Shown here: piece by piece, positions 17,097 through 25,638 of the stretch
Layout: each line of letters begins with the position of its first letter
How positions within the stretch are numbered: the stretch's first letter is position 1
DNA from: Fibrobacter succinogenes
GTDB lineage: Bacteria; Fibrobacterota; Fibrobacteria; Fibrobacterales; Fibrobacteraceae
Assembly: GCA_902791475.1 (NCBI GenBank)
Contig: CADAWC010000020.1
Location: 1 to 64,000, forward strand
Length of the DNA stretch: 64,000 bases
Reading direction: 5' to 3'
Program-made: the position numbers and the translations under genes
Notes under the pieces: model-generated
The model's database searches: none
Seen by the model: the letters and a program-made list of their open reading frames with translations, nothing else
What the model was told of the DNA's origin: nothing

Positions 17097-18245
17097 TTAC
17101 TCGTCTTCTTTCACGCCCATAAGCTGCATCGCTAGTTTCCAGGTTTCCTTGTTTTCGAAGCTGTCGCGCTTGCCGCCGCCATAGCGGGCATGTGCAAATT
17201 CTTCGAGCAAGGGCTTCCAGCCGTCCAACTTTCCGTCAGCTACGAGAGCATCCAAGTTCACAGAGGCGGCGGGCATTGTCGCGACGGACATTTTACCAGC
17301 AGACGCTGTTCCCGCGGACTTTTCCGCAGCAACTCCCGATGCACCGGCACTTTCGGCGATTCCGCAAGCACTTGCACCGAACTGCTGCAATGCATATTCC
17401 TTGCAAATGCATTCAAGTTCCAATAGCCATTCGCGGCTATCGGCCACCATCACGCGCTGCTTCAAGACCATCATCTTCTCGCGCAGAGCATTTTCAAACG
17501 CATTCTTCGCATCAGCCGCAGCTCGCGCATTAGCACGCTTGCGCATGCGCCACAACGCCGCAAGCAGCACACAAATGCCAACCGCACCGCCTGCAATAAA
17601 CGGCAGCGCATTGAACGGCGCATCGACACGAATAGGTACGCTATCACTCCGCAAGTCAATCGACTGTCCCGTCGGTGTCGGGATTTCAAAACGCATCGCC
17701 GGGATGTTTAGATTGCCCGTATCCTGCATGACGAGCTTGTAGTTGAACGTAATCTGCGCCATTTCCTTGCCGTCCTTTACCGAGCGGCTAGATTCCTGCG
17801 ACACGCCCAACTGCAAAATGCCCTTTGCATTTGCTGAACTTGTCGGCACCACGAGAATCGCGCTCCCGTTCACACTCCACGAAACCGTCACCGGGAAGTT
17901 GATCGTATCGCCCACAGTTGCCGAAAGCGGCGCGTTTGCGGCATTCCCTGCGTCACCAGCACTTCCAACATTACCTGCAGTAATTGTAATTCCAAGCTGT
18001 TCAGCCGTCGGGAGCGGAGGCATTCCCGCAGCATCCCCTGTTGCATCCAAGCTATCGGCGGCAAACCCCGCATCAAGCACAGCCGTAGAATCATTCACAG
18101 GCATCACAAGAGCCGCAGAATCTACAGAAGGCTCCTTAACAAGCGCGGCATTTTCAACTTTATTCGCTTTTGCCTTAGCAACCTTTTCAGACTTTTTCGT
18201 TTTTGCAGCCTTCACGGCCTTAGAATTCACATTTTTTTCTTTCAT
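17097..18245 (-). CDS. BatD-like single-pass membrane protein
   Basis: 382 aa from the ATG at 18245. Residues 1-45 are very Lys/Ala-rich (MKEKNVNSKAVKAAKTKKS). After an Ala/Asp-rich linker comes an Ig-like beta domain (about 95-240) with FPVTVSWSVNGSAILVVP and GNLNIPAMRFEIPTPTGQ, resembling the last domain of BatD/oxygen-tolerance proteins. One transmembrane helix follows (ALPFIAGGAVGICVLLAALW), then a cytoplasmic helical tail. An upstream extension of the open frame runs through the terminator of the GH8 gene and is rejected. Oddly, no signal peptide is present and no good ribosome site precedes the ATG. BatD proteins usually sit beside MoxR/DUF58/VWA genes; none is adjacent. The family assignment is tentative. 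Confidence 0.6.
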   Translation of the reverse strand: MKEKNVNSKAVKAAKTKKSEKVAKAKANKVENAALVKEPSVDSAALVMPVNDSTAVLDAGFAADSLDATGDAAGMPPLPTAEQLGITITAGNVGSAGDAGNAANAPLSATVGDTINFPVTVSWSVNGSAILVVPTSSANAKGILQLGVSQESSRSVKDGKEMAQITFNYKLVMQDTGNLNIPAMRFEIPTPTGQSIDLRSDSVPIRVDAPFNALPFIAGGAVGICVLLAALWRMRKRANARAAADAKNAFENALREKMMVLKQRVMVADSREWLLELECICKEYALQQFGASACGIAESAGASGVAAEKSAGTASAGKMSVATMPAASVNLDALVADGKLDGWKPLLEEFAHARYGGGKRDSFENKETWKLAMQLMGVKEDE

Positions 18246-18258
18246 GCTAAAGAATATA

Positions 18259-18288
18259 CAAAAAGTCCCCGCTTCACGGGGACCCTTG
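18259..18288 (-). terminator. Intrinsic terminator of the GH8 gene
   Basis: Minus strand: GGGTCCCCG TGAAG CGGGGACTTTTTG, 50 bp beyond the GH8 stop and just upstream of the BatD-like start. Confidence 0.9.
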
Positions 18289-18337
18289 AAAAAGAGATTT
18301 GCACCGAGGATTTGGCCCCGCGCATTCCTAGACTTTA

Positions 18338-19771
18338 TTAGAACGGGCGAACCATCAAACCGTTCAGCAAGGCAGAATACATCGTGAGCAAGATATCCGA
18401 GAAATAACTCTGTGTTGTATTCGACGGAGTCTTGGTATTCAAGCCCGAAGTGCACTGAGCAAGCCACGTCGGGTTGCCAGAAAGCCCCGTGGCACACCAT
18501 GCCGCATACCACTGGCTCGAAACAACGGTGTTTCTGGTGTTATCTGCACCCACAGACAAATTCCAGGAGTAGTTGACAGACAAAGCCTTGTCATCCGGAT
18601 TGTTGTTTGTCTTTTTAGAGATAAATGTATTCAGCTGATTCAGGATAGTAGCGGCACGAAGGTCCTGATACCAGTAGTAATCCCAAGCGATACGCCACGG
18701 AATACGCACAGATTCCTTGTTGAACGTGTACCAAGTCCAGCTACCCGGGCCAGAACCAGCGGCTCCGTTAGGCGGATTGGCTGCAGCACCAGTGGCATCG
18801 CTCCAGTCCGGGAACACGCCCGTACCCATAGACTGCACCAACTGCATGTAAGTGTACATCGCATCAAGCACGCCCTGCCAGTTGTGGCTCGGGTCCACCA
18901 TAGCAAAGAGTCTGAGGGCCACCGGAGAGAAGTAGCTCAAGTTGTAAACCGGATTTGCGCCCTTCCACAAGTCTTCATCGCCAGAGTAGATAAGCAACGT
19001 CGACGGGTTGACTTCCAAATCCCAGATGGCGTTCACAAACGTTAAAGCATCCTGCAAGAAGGCTGCATTGCCCGATTTGAAATACATGAGGATCAAAGCC
19101 GTTGCGATATCTTCGTCAGCGTCAGTTGCACTGGAATTGTCCACTTCCATCCAGTGGAATGACTGGGTAATCCACGGCATAAGCCTTCTGTTGGAATAAG
19201 CTCTATATGCTCTGCTGTAATTCCACAAGCGGACAAATGTGTCGTCATCACCATTGAAATAAGCCAAAAGCATACCGTAACCGATACCTTCCGACACCGT
19301 GCAGGCACGAGTCTTCATGTTCGGAACCGTAGTACTATTATCAGAACAATAGTCCCTGTAATAACCCGTCTGGCTAGACCAAACTACACGACCAGCGGGC
19401 ATATACGCTGCCGAGAACACAACGTTAAATTCCGAAGCAAGGGTCGGATACGTGATGGTTTCCTGTTCGTAACTCGTAACGTGGAAGCTCTTCCACAGAG
19501 CATAATCATTCGCACCATACGTAGCGTTTGCAGAAGTAGCAAGAGCCGGGTACACCGACGGAGTCGGGGTAGCAGAGCTTGCCGGAGCCGGCGCAGAAGA
19601 TGTCGGAGTCGGAATCGGAGCAATGGAACTGCTAGAAATCCCCGGAAGCGGGGTTACCGCAGAACTCTGGGTCGGAGTTGCAGCACTCGGAGCAGCAGTA
19701 TCGTCACCGCAAGCGCCAAAGAAAATAGCTGAACCTACCAAAGCAGACAACAGGATTTTTTTGGAAATCAT
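18338..19771 (-). CDS. Glycoside hydrolase family 8 lipoprotein (endoglucanase/xylanase type)
   Basis: 477 aa. Lipoprotein signal MISKKILLSALVGSAIFFGAC (Cys21), a Ser/Pro/Thr linker to about residue 75, then the catalytic domain. TVSEGIGYGMLLA (Glu161) matches the GH8 general acid region, and SSATDADEDIATALILMYF (Asp218 region) matches the conserved D-A-D motif. GH8 enzymes hydrolyse beta-1,4 bonds in cellulose, xylan or mixed-linkage glucans by inversion (a few are reducing-end oligosaccharide-specific); the substrate cannot be fixed here. The lipobox suggests surface or periplasmic anchoring. The ATG at 19771 has GAGGAC 6 bp upstream. It is followed by a good terminator and sits next to a secreted CBM-like protein and a GH5 gene, forming a plant-polysaccharide cluster. 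Confidence 0.92.
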   Translation of the reverse strand: MISKKILLSALVGSAIFFGACGDDTAAPSAATPTQSSAVTPLPGISSSSIAPIPTPTSSAPAPASSATPTPSVYPALATSANATYGANDYALWKSFHVTSYEQETITYPTLASEFNVVFSAAYMPAGRVVWSSQTGYYRDYCSDNSTTVPNMKTRACTVSEGIGYGMLLAYFNGDDDTFVRLWNYSRAYRAYSNRRLMPWITQSFHWMEVDNSSATDADEDIATALILMYFKSGNAAFLQDALTFVNAIWDLEVNPSTLLIYSGDEDLWKGANPVYNLSYFSPVALRLFAMVDPSHNWQGVLDAMYTYMQLVQSMGTGVFPDWSDATGAAANPPNGAAGSGPGSWTWYTFNKESVRIPWRIAWDYYWYQDLRAATILNQLNTFISKKTNNNPDDKALSVNYSWNLSVGADNTRNTVVSSQWYAAWCATGLSGNPTWLAQCTSGLNTKTPSNTTQSYFSDILLTMYSALLNGLMVRPF

Positions 19772-19910
19772 AAAGTCCTCATTAAAACTCCCCAAAAGAC
19801 GGGGGCTGGTAAATGCCAAAGTAATATATATAAATATAGCTATTAAGGAAAACTTGAAAGAAAAAATCAAGTTTACCTGTGAGCACAAACACGAACGAAC
19901 TTTATACAAG

Positions 19911-19933
19911 AAAAGGGCCGCTTGCGCGACCCT
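19911..19933 (-). terminator. Probable terminator of the CBM-like gene
   Basis: Minus strand: GGGTCGC GCAA GCGGCCC TTTT, 24 bp after the stop; one mismatch in a 7-bp stem. Confidence 0.7.
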
Positions 19934-19957
19934 TCTCTAAATTCTTTCGAATTGAAA

Positions 19958-20884
19958 TTACTTCAAGACGATCTTGTTGGTGAAGTTGACGGCCTTGCCA
20001 GCAACGCGAACCATGTAGACACCAGCGTCGAGGTTAGCGAGGTTGAGAGCAGAAGCGACGTCACCCTTAGCAACAACCTGGCCCTGGAGGTTGAGAACTT
20101 CAGCAGTAGCAGAAGCGTTCACGCCTGCGAAGCTGAGAGTACGGCCAGAGAGGATAGCCTTGGCAGCAGAAGCGCCACGGACAGCCTTGATAGCATTAGG
20201 ACCGCATTCACCTGCATACGGACCAATGGCCTGGATGTTGAACTGGTAGGAACCCGGAGTGTTCTGGAGCTTGAACTTGATAGCAACGAGCTTCGTGGAG
20301 GCAGTAGCGCCGTCCATCTTCGTTGCACCCTTGTACCAAGACGGCTGCTTGAAGTCAGTCCAAGCGAGAGTCTTCGTCACGGCAGCAGTAGCAGCCTTCG
20401 GGAGAGTTGCAGACGGGTTTGCGTAACCGATCGATGCGTCAACAGCGTCACCGAGACCGAGTTCGAGAGCCGGAGAAATGTCAGCAGTGTAAGTAATGCA
20501 GACGCCACCCCAAGCAGAAGCATCGCCAGCAGCCGGAGTCTTGTCAGTTTCAGAAGTTTCGCCAACGACGTTAAAGCCGATACCAACGAACGGGTTATAG
20601 GTCAAAGTACCCTTAGCGAGAACAGCAGTACCGCAGATACCGCCGCAAGCTTCGATAACCGGGTCCATAGCGTCAGCGGAGTATTCGTTACCGCGTTCGA
20701 CCGGCCAAGTCACGGAGGAAGCACCACCGTCACCATCGTCACCGTAGCTGAACCAGTAGCCAGCAGTTTCAGTGTCGTTACCAATTTCGGTAAGAACCTT
20801 GTCGCTATCAGCTTTCCAGGTTATGAAAGCAAATGCACTAGTAGCAGCAAGAAGTGCCGAAGCAAGTGTGAGTTTCTTATTCAT
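19958..20884 (-). CDS. Secreted protein with jelly-roll CBM-like domain and T9SS-like C-terminal domain
   Basis: 308 aa. Signal peptide MNKKLTLASALLAATSAFAF. Residues about 25-225 form a beta-rich domain (TAGYWFSYGDDGDGGASSVTW, SAWGGVCITYTAD, WTDFKQPSWYKG, FNIQAIG) of a type that recurs in Fibrobacter secreted proteins and resembles family-11-like carbohydrate-binding modules. The last ~80 residues (LNLQGQVVAKG, LNLANLDAGVYMVRV, NFTNKIVLK) look like a type-A sorting domain of the type IX secretion system. AGAGAGAG precedes the ATG at 20884. No catalytic motif is seen, so it may bind cellulose or hemicellulose or be a surface adhesion component. It lies between GH8 and GH5 genes. Confidence 0.7.
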   Translation of the reverse strand: MNKKLTLASALLAATSAFAFITWKADSDKVLTEIGNDTETAGYWFSYGDDGDGGASSVTWPVERGNEYSADAMDPVIEACGGICGTAVLAKGTLTYNPFVGIGFNVVGETSETDKTPAAGDASAWGGVCITYTADISPALELGLGDAVDASIGYANPSATLPKAATAAVTKTLAWTDFKQPSWYKGATKMDGATASTKLVAIKFKLQNTPGSYQFNIQAIGPYAGECGPNAIKAVRGASAAKAILSGRTLSFAGVNASATAEVLNLQGQVVAKGDVASALNLANLDAGVYMVRVAGKAVNFTNKIVLK

Positions 20885-21190
20885 AATTCTCTCTCTTTTT
20901 TTAACTGTTTTACCCAAATCGGGCGATTTGGACAACAATATATTTTTTTTTCTTCCAAAATGCCATACCTACAGCCCTTTGAAAAAAAAATTTACAATAC
21001 CGCCATCAAACCGTCCTTTCTCTAGTAATATAGCACATTGGGCGCGGCCAGAGCACATACAAATTTTCTTACAAATTACTACTGTGTATTTTATCACATA
21101 CCTAGAACGCAACTTTTTTATTACGATTCAAGGTATTTCATTCTAGCATAGAGAAAGCTACATTATATACTAATAAATCATACCCATCAA

Positions 21191-21250
21191 GGTCAGCAGC
21201 AAGCTGGCCCCGGAGCCTAACCGGCGCGGGAATGAAAAAACGGGGTAAAG
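21191..21250. other. GC-rich structured element upstream of the GH5 gene
   Basis: In an AT-rich 486-bp divergent region (20885-21370) this stretch is GC-rich and foldable. It has the perfect hairpin GGTCAGC AGCAA GCTGGCC (21191-21209), then CCGG...CCGG repeats and a possible long-range CCCCG (21208-21212)/CGGGG (21241-21245) pairing. It does not match a riboswitch class that I know. The remainder of the region shows only AT-rich promoter-like DNA. Confidence 0.4.
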
Positions 21251-21370
21251 GTGTACAGCAAGCGCAAAGCAATCCACTTTGTGTTCAATGGTAAACAAAA
21301 AATTAGCCTAAATTGTTTACTATCTTCGCTTTAATTAGATAATTTTTGTCAAAACAAAAGGAAAACACTC

Positions 21371-23608
21371 ATGAAATTGACAAAGCTACTGACAGGCATC
21401 TTGGCAGGCGCGGCAATCTCCGCCTTTGCCGATGCATCAACAGCCATCCCGAGAAAAGTGGGTCCGGTATCCTATTACGGCGCACTTCACACCAGCGGCA
21501 ATAAGATCATTGGCGCAAAGAACAACCAGCAGGCAATGCTTCGCGGCGTAAGCCTTTTCTGGTCCGATGCAACTGGCGCATCTTATTACAACCCGAACGT
21601 CATTTCATGGGTCGTAGACAACTTCAAAATTGACGTGTTCCGTTTTGCCATGGGCATTGAATACTACGATAGCAATGGCGGCACCAAGAACGCCGTGGAT
21701 GGTGGTTACAAGACCAACCCGGAAGGCCAGCTGTCCATGATCGACAAGATGGTCCAGACGGCTATTGAAAACGACGTCTATATCATTATCGACTGGCATA
21801 GCCACAGAGCTCACCAGGAAACAACCATCGCCAAGGACTTTTTCCAGAAGGTTTCCCTGAAGTACAAGGACGTGCCGAACGTCATTTACGAAATTTACAA
21901 CGAACCGGTCAGCGGTAGCGGTGGAAACTGGGATGCCATCAAGAACTACGCAAACCAGGTTGTTCCGGGCATCCGTGCCAACACCCAGAACTTGGTCATC
22001 GTCGGTACGCCGAACTGGTCTCAGCATCCGGAACAGGGCGCACAGAGCCCGATTGCATCGACTAACATCGCCTACGTTTTGCACTTCTACGCCTCTAGCC
22101 ACTCCAAGGGCAGCTACGGTGGCCACGTTACAAGCGCTCTCAATGCCGGCTACCCAGTGTTCATCTCTGAATGGGGTACCACAAACGCTGACGGCGACGG
22201 TGAACCGAACGCAAGCGCTACGAACGAATGGACTCAGTTCATGGACCAGAACAACATCCCGAACTGCAACTGGAGTTTGCGTCAGCAAACGAGTGACGTC
22301 GACAAGAAGAGCGAAAAGTCCGCTATCTTCGCTGGCGACAAGTCCCTCATCACGGCAGCAGCACTCGATGCAGCAACGCTTACTTCTTCTGGCTCTATCA
22401 TCAAAAGCTACCTCACCAAGAACGCACGTTCCTGGGCTGACTCTGTGACCAAGGGCAAGAGCGGTTCCTGCTCCTTCAAGCCAGTCACCGCAAAGCAGAC
22501 CGAAGGCAAGATTTCTGGCAAGCTCGTCGCTGGCTGTACTTACACCTCCAGCAACGAAAAGATCGCCTCCGTTTCTGGCAGCGACATCGTCATCAACGAT
22601 TATGGTTATGTCATCATGACTGGTAATGACGGTTCTCAGTCCGTTGTGACCATTACCCAGGTTGCAGGCCAGACCATCGCAAACCTCGAAGATCTCACTT
22701 GCAACTTCTCCGGAACCTGCAAGTCGGCCTCCAAGACCGGCAGAACTATTGACTTTGACGGTGACGGCACAAACGACTACATCCTCACCATGGAAGACAA
22801 GACCAACGAAGGTTCCGCATTCAAGCTTTCTTCTCTTGATCCGAGCGTCGTAACCGTCAGCAAGACCACCTGCACCAACAGCGGCTGCTCCAACACTCAG
22901 AAGAACAAGCAAGTTTGGATGTTGCACTTCAAGAGCTTCGGAACCACTAAGGTCGTTGCTTCTGCCGCAGCAGTCACGGGTTTCCGCGCTATGCAGGATA
23001 CATTCGAAATCACCTACAAGAAGGGTGACCACCGTATCTCTGACAAGTTCAAGAATCAGGTTGTCGCAGTCAACTTTGAATCGGCAACAGGTCTTCCGGA
23101 CGCAACCATTACCGGCAAGGCTCCGATTACCTACACATTCAACGGTAAAGAAACCTCTGCCTACATGATTAAGTTTGGTGAAGGTTTTGCAACAAGCGCC
23201 TATCCGGCAATCATCGCTGTCACGGCAAATGCTCCTGAAACCGAAAACTACGCAGCCTCTTCTAGAACAGTAACGTTCATCATCGGCGGAGACAGCACTC
23301 TCGCCATGAACAAGGATGAATACTACAGCTACATCAACGGCACAACCGATGCCATCAAGCCGGTTCGCAAGGTTCAGAATAGCCTCCAGGCTAGCATGAA
23401 CGGCACGATGCTCCAGTTCACGACCAAGAACACTGGCCTCGTAAAGGTGGACATCTACGATGCTCTCGGTGCAAGCGTAAAGCAAATGTCTGATGTCTAC
23501 GGCAAGGGCAGCCACGCTATCGACCTCAAGGGCCTCCCGAACGGTTCCTACACGCTCGTTGTTCGCCAGGGCAGCCAGAAGGCCTCCATCCGCTGGACGA
23601 ACAAGTAA
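21371..23608 (+). CDS. Glycoside hydrolase family 5 endoglucanase, secreted, with T9SS-like C-terminus
   Basis: 745 aa. Signal peptide about 1-22 (ends AFADA). GH5 catalytic domain about 30-340 with LRGVSLFWSD, VFRFAMG, IIIDWHSH, VIYEIYNEPV (acid/base Glu178), VLHFYASSH and FISEWGTT (nucleophile Glu267), all in the correct order. Residues about 370-655 form two or three beta-sandwich, Cys-containing modules of unknown type. The last 70 residues (VDIYDALGASVKQM, IDLKGLPNGSYTLVVRQG) are a T9SS-type C-terminal domain. It hydrolyses beta-1,4-glucan, probably secreted and surface-attached. AAAGG precedes the ATG by 9 bp. It is followed by a strong terminator. Family assignment is secure; exact specificity is inferred. 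Confidence 0.95.
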   Translation: MKLTKLLTGILAGAAISAFADASTAIPRKVGPVSYYGALHTSGNKIIGAKNNQQAMLRGVSLFWSDATGASYYNPNVISWVVDNFKIDVFRFAMGIEYYDSNGGTKNAVDGGYKTNPEGQLSMIDKMVQTAIENDVYIIIDWHSHRAHQETTIAKDFFQKVSLKYKDVPNVIYEIYNEPVSGSGGNWDAIKNYANQVVPGIRANTQNLVIVGTPNWSQHPEQGAQSPIASTNIAYVLHFYASSHSKGSYGGHVTSALNAGYPVFISEWGTTNADGDGEPNASATNEWTQFMDQNNIPNCNWSLRQQTSDVDKKSEKSAIFAGDKSLITAAALDAATLTSSGSIIKSYLTKNARSWADSVTKGKSGSCSFKPVTAKQTEGKISGKLVAGCTYTSSNEKIASVSGSDIVINDYGYVIMTGNDGSQSVVTITQVAGQTIANLEDLTCNFSGTCKSASKTGRTIDFDGDGTNDYILTMEDKTNEGSAFKLSSLDPSVVTVSKTTCTNSGCSNTQKNKQVWMLHFKSFGTTKVVASAAAVTGFRAMQDTFEITYKKGDHRISDKFKNQVVAVNFESATGLPDATITGKAPITYTFNGKETSAYMIKFGEGFATSAYPAIIAVTANAPETENYAASSRTVTFIIGGDSTLAMNKDEYYSYINGTTDAIKPVRKVQNSLQASMNGTMLQFTTKNTGLVKVDIYDALGASVKQMSDVYGKGSHAIDLKGLPNGSYTLVVRQGSQKASIRWTNK

Positions 23609-23647
23609 TCAGCAGATAATGGCGGGCACGCCCGCAAAACAGATGTG

Positions 23648-23677
23648 AAAAACTCCAGCCATCGGCTGGAGTTTTTT
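23648..23677 (+). terminator. Intrinsic terminator of the GH5 gene
   Basis: AAAAACTCCAGCC ATC GGCTGGAGTTTTTT, 40 bp after the stop; symmetrical A/T flanks allow both directions. Confidence 0.92.
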
Positions 23678-23700
23678 CATGCAAAGATTTTGAAAAGAAG

Positions 23701-23775
23701 ATGCCCGCTTACTTCGACTTCGCTCACTTCGATTAAACTCAGTGCAGGCAGTACAGGCTCCAGCGGGCATGACAA
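23701..23775. repeat. Dispersed palindromic intergenic repeat
   Basis: GATGCCCGCTTACTTCGACT ... CAGCGGGCATGACAATG: outer arms ATGCCCGCT/AGCGGGCAT enclose a CTTCGACTTCGCTCACTTCG core with CTCAGTGCAGGCAG, close to the unit at 16950-17010. Confidence 0.65.
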
Positions 23776-23800
23776 TGCTGTTTTGCGAAGAACCATGTTA

Positions 23801-25507
23801 CTACTGTTTCGTGCCGTTAGGCTTGTAAGAGCTTTTGCCGTTTCGAATGATCACGTTGTTGCGTTTACGCTGGACGTATGGCGTTTGGGATTTTTGCAAG
23901 GAGCTCCGGAGAGCCCGCGGCATAATGGACTGAGCGTTTTCATCATAATAAAACTTGCCCATATAAGCGGCAGGCTGTTCTAGGCCACAAGTACCTCTCC
24001 CTCCAATAGAGCTGTTAGCGAACTCAATTTCGCCCACCTTCAAATACACCTGATAATTACGATAACGAAGTTTGCCCAGATTAACGGAAATTTCCAGTTC
24101 GTTGTTCCCATCAAACGTCATTACAGTATCGCCACCCGCAATTGAAATAGTTCGGCTATGGACATCCCGAAAATCGACATCGGGCAATTCCACATAATCA
24201 ATGTCAGGGCACACATCCAAACTGCTACCTTCCAAGTCTTCCACAACAGCAAGCCTTACCGGAGCATTCCAAGTCAAATTGCCAAAGCCCACGTTCTGCA
24301 CGCGGAATTTCGCATGAAGCACGTGGTCTGCCCCCACCGTATCGCTCAGCCACGATTCTCGCAGCACAAAGCGGTAGCCCAGGTGGTCATTGATGTACTT
24401 GAAGCCAGTCAACGAATCGACTCGCGCCGGGTCGTAATCAAAGTCTTTCTGCCTGAACGGAGTCTTCTTCCAGCTATCAATCAAGTTGTTGTTCCACTGG
24501 ATATTCAAATAGCTTGTATGCGTGCGGAAGCCTTCGTACGCGAGGAATTCGGGCGTATTGATGACCTGGTAGCCGTTCGCCGTCGTAAGCGCTTCGCCGC
24601 CGTATGGAGTGTTGATGCCGTACTTTTCAAGCCAGGCAACACCTTCTTCACGGCAAATGGACGTTTTGCAGTCCGCGCCCCACGTGCCGTAATCATATTG
24701 CGTTCCCAAGTAGCCGTCGTTGAACATCCCGACGCGATACATGGTGTCGCCCTTGGCCTTTGCGATTTCTGCGAACTTTTCACCGTCGATATGGAAATCC
24801 ACGCCCCAATTGTCAAAGCCAAGCACCTTCGCCGAGTAATTCCCTGTACGCGTTAAAATTTTGAGCTCGGGAGGCGTATTGCGTAGCATCAGGTTCGTCG
24901 CTTCGGCAACGCGGTCATAAGTAATGCTCGTGTCGGAATGCATTTCGCCATAGGCGCCGTGCATGCCCATTTCAAGCGCGACAATCACATCGGTATTTTT
25001 CGAAAGCACTGGAGCGAGCTGTTCCACATGACGTAATACCCACTTGTGCTCCGGAGTCACATTGCTGCGACCATTGTACCACGGGTCATAACAGATACGT
25101 ACAATCACAAAACCCTTGTTTGCGCGGATATTGTCAAACGTCTGTTGCAACACGTTCAAGGCATCTTCGGTGAGGTCTTGGCTTTTGCCCCAAGTCGTAT
25201 CTTTCTTGCCGCCCGTCGTATCGATCCCGAGCCAAGCTCGACTGCTGAATTCCGATATTTCGGCACGCAAATGCAAAAGCTTACTGTACGGTTTTTCAAT
25301 CGGCTTACCTCCCGATGGCTTTATATGCAACACCTGCGGCGTGTAGAATCCGCGATCGTAATTAGAGAGTGTCCACATGGCATCGGTCGTATCTATACTT
25401 TGCTTCACAAGGCCCGCTGCCAAAACCGGCGACTGCAAAAAAGCAAGCGACAAAGTCGCCAACGTAAAGCCCCATCCAAAAGAAAAACGTGAAAAAAATG
25501 TTGTCAT
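23801..25507 (-). CDS. DUF4874/DUF4832-type secreted protein
   Basis: 568 aa. An N-terminal signal sequence (MTTFFSRFSFGWGFTLATLSLAFLQ...VLAAG) is present. The first domain has NYDRGFYTPQ, LLHLRAEISEFSS, VIVRICYDPWYNG and ALEMGMHGAYGEMHSD, typical of the TIM-barrel-like DUF4874. The second has GYRFVLRESWLSD and HAKFRVQNVGFGNL, typical of DUF4832. Proteins of this pair are secreted or surface-located in many polysaccharide-degrading bacteria; activity is not established, though a glycosidase-like role is often supposed. The ATG at 25507 gives the signal peptide; an in-frame TTG upstream is less likely. No strong ribosome site. Convergent with the GH5 gene. It is not co-transcribed with the FISUMP lipoprotein on the other side (divergent). 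Confidence 0.75.
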   Translation of the reverse strand: MTTFFSRFSFGWGFTLATLSLAFLQSPVLAAGLVKQSIDTTDAMWTLSNYDRGFYTPQVLHIKPSGGKPIEKPYSKLLHLRAEISEFSSRAWLGIDTTGGKKDTTWGKSQDLTEDALNVLQQTFDNIRANKGFVIVRICYDPWYNGRSNVTPEHKWVLRHVEQLAPVLSKNTDVIVALEMGMHGAYGEMHSDTSITYDRVAEATNLMLRNTPPELKILTRTGNYSAKVLGFDNWGVDFHIDGEKFAEIAKAKGDTMYRVGMFNDGYLGTQYDYGTWGADCKTSICREEGVAWLEKYGINTPYGGEALTTANGYQVINTPEFLAYEGFRTHTSYLNIQWNNNLIDSWKKTPFRQKDFDYDPARVDSLTGFKYINDHLGYRFVLRESWLSDTVGADHVLHAKFRVQNVGFGNLTWNAPVRLAVVEDLEGSSLDVCPDIDYVELPDVDFRDVHSRTISIAGGDTVMTFDGNNELEISVNLGKLRYRNYQVYLKVGEIEFANSSIGGRGTCGLEQPAAYMGKFYYDENAQSIMPRALRSSLQKSQTPYVQRKRNNVIIRNGKSSYKPNGTKQ

Positions 25508-25638
25508 AGAAGTAATATATATTTTTAATTGCAAAAATCTTCGACTTCGCCAAAAGACGGCATCAACGCCAAAATTCTAACTCATCATGGTCTAACAAAC
25601 TAAAAATTTCTATTTTATCTCACCAAAGGAGATAAATC

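Noticed and set aside
17097..18512. Extended start of the BatD-like gene at 18512
   Set aside because: The extension overlaps the GH8 gene 3' end and its terminator on the same strand in another frame; the ATG at 18245 is preferred.
21191..21260. c-di-GMP or cobalamin riboswitch upstream of GH5
   Set aside because: A few words (GCAAGC, GCCTAA) resemble GEMM but the required 5' half and order are missing; kept only as an unexplained structured element.
21605..23515. Minus-strand 636-aa frame over the GH5 gene
   Set aside because: Antisense shadow; GH5 motifs and signal peptide are on the plus strand.
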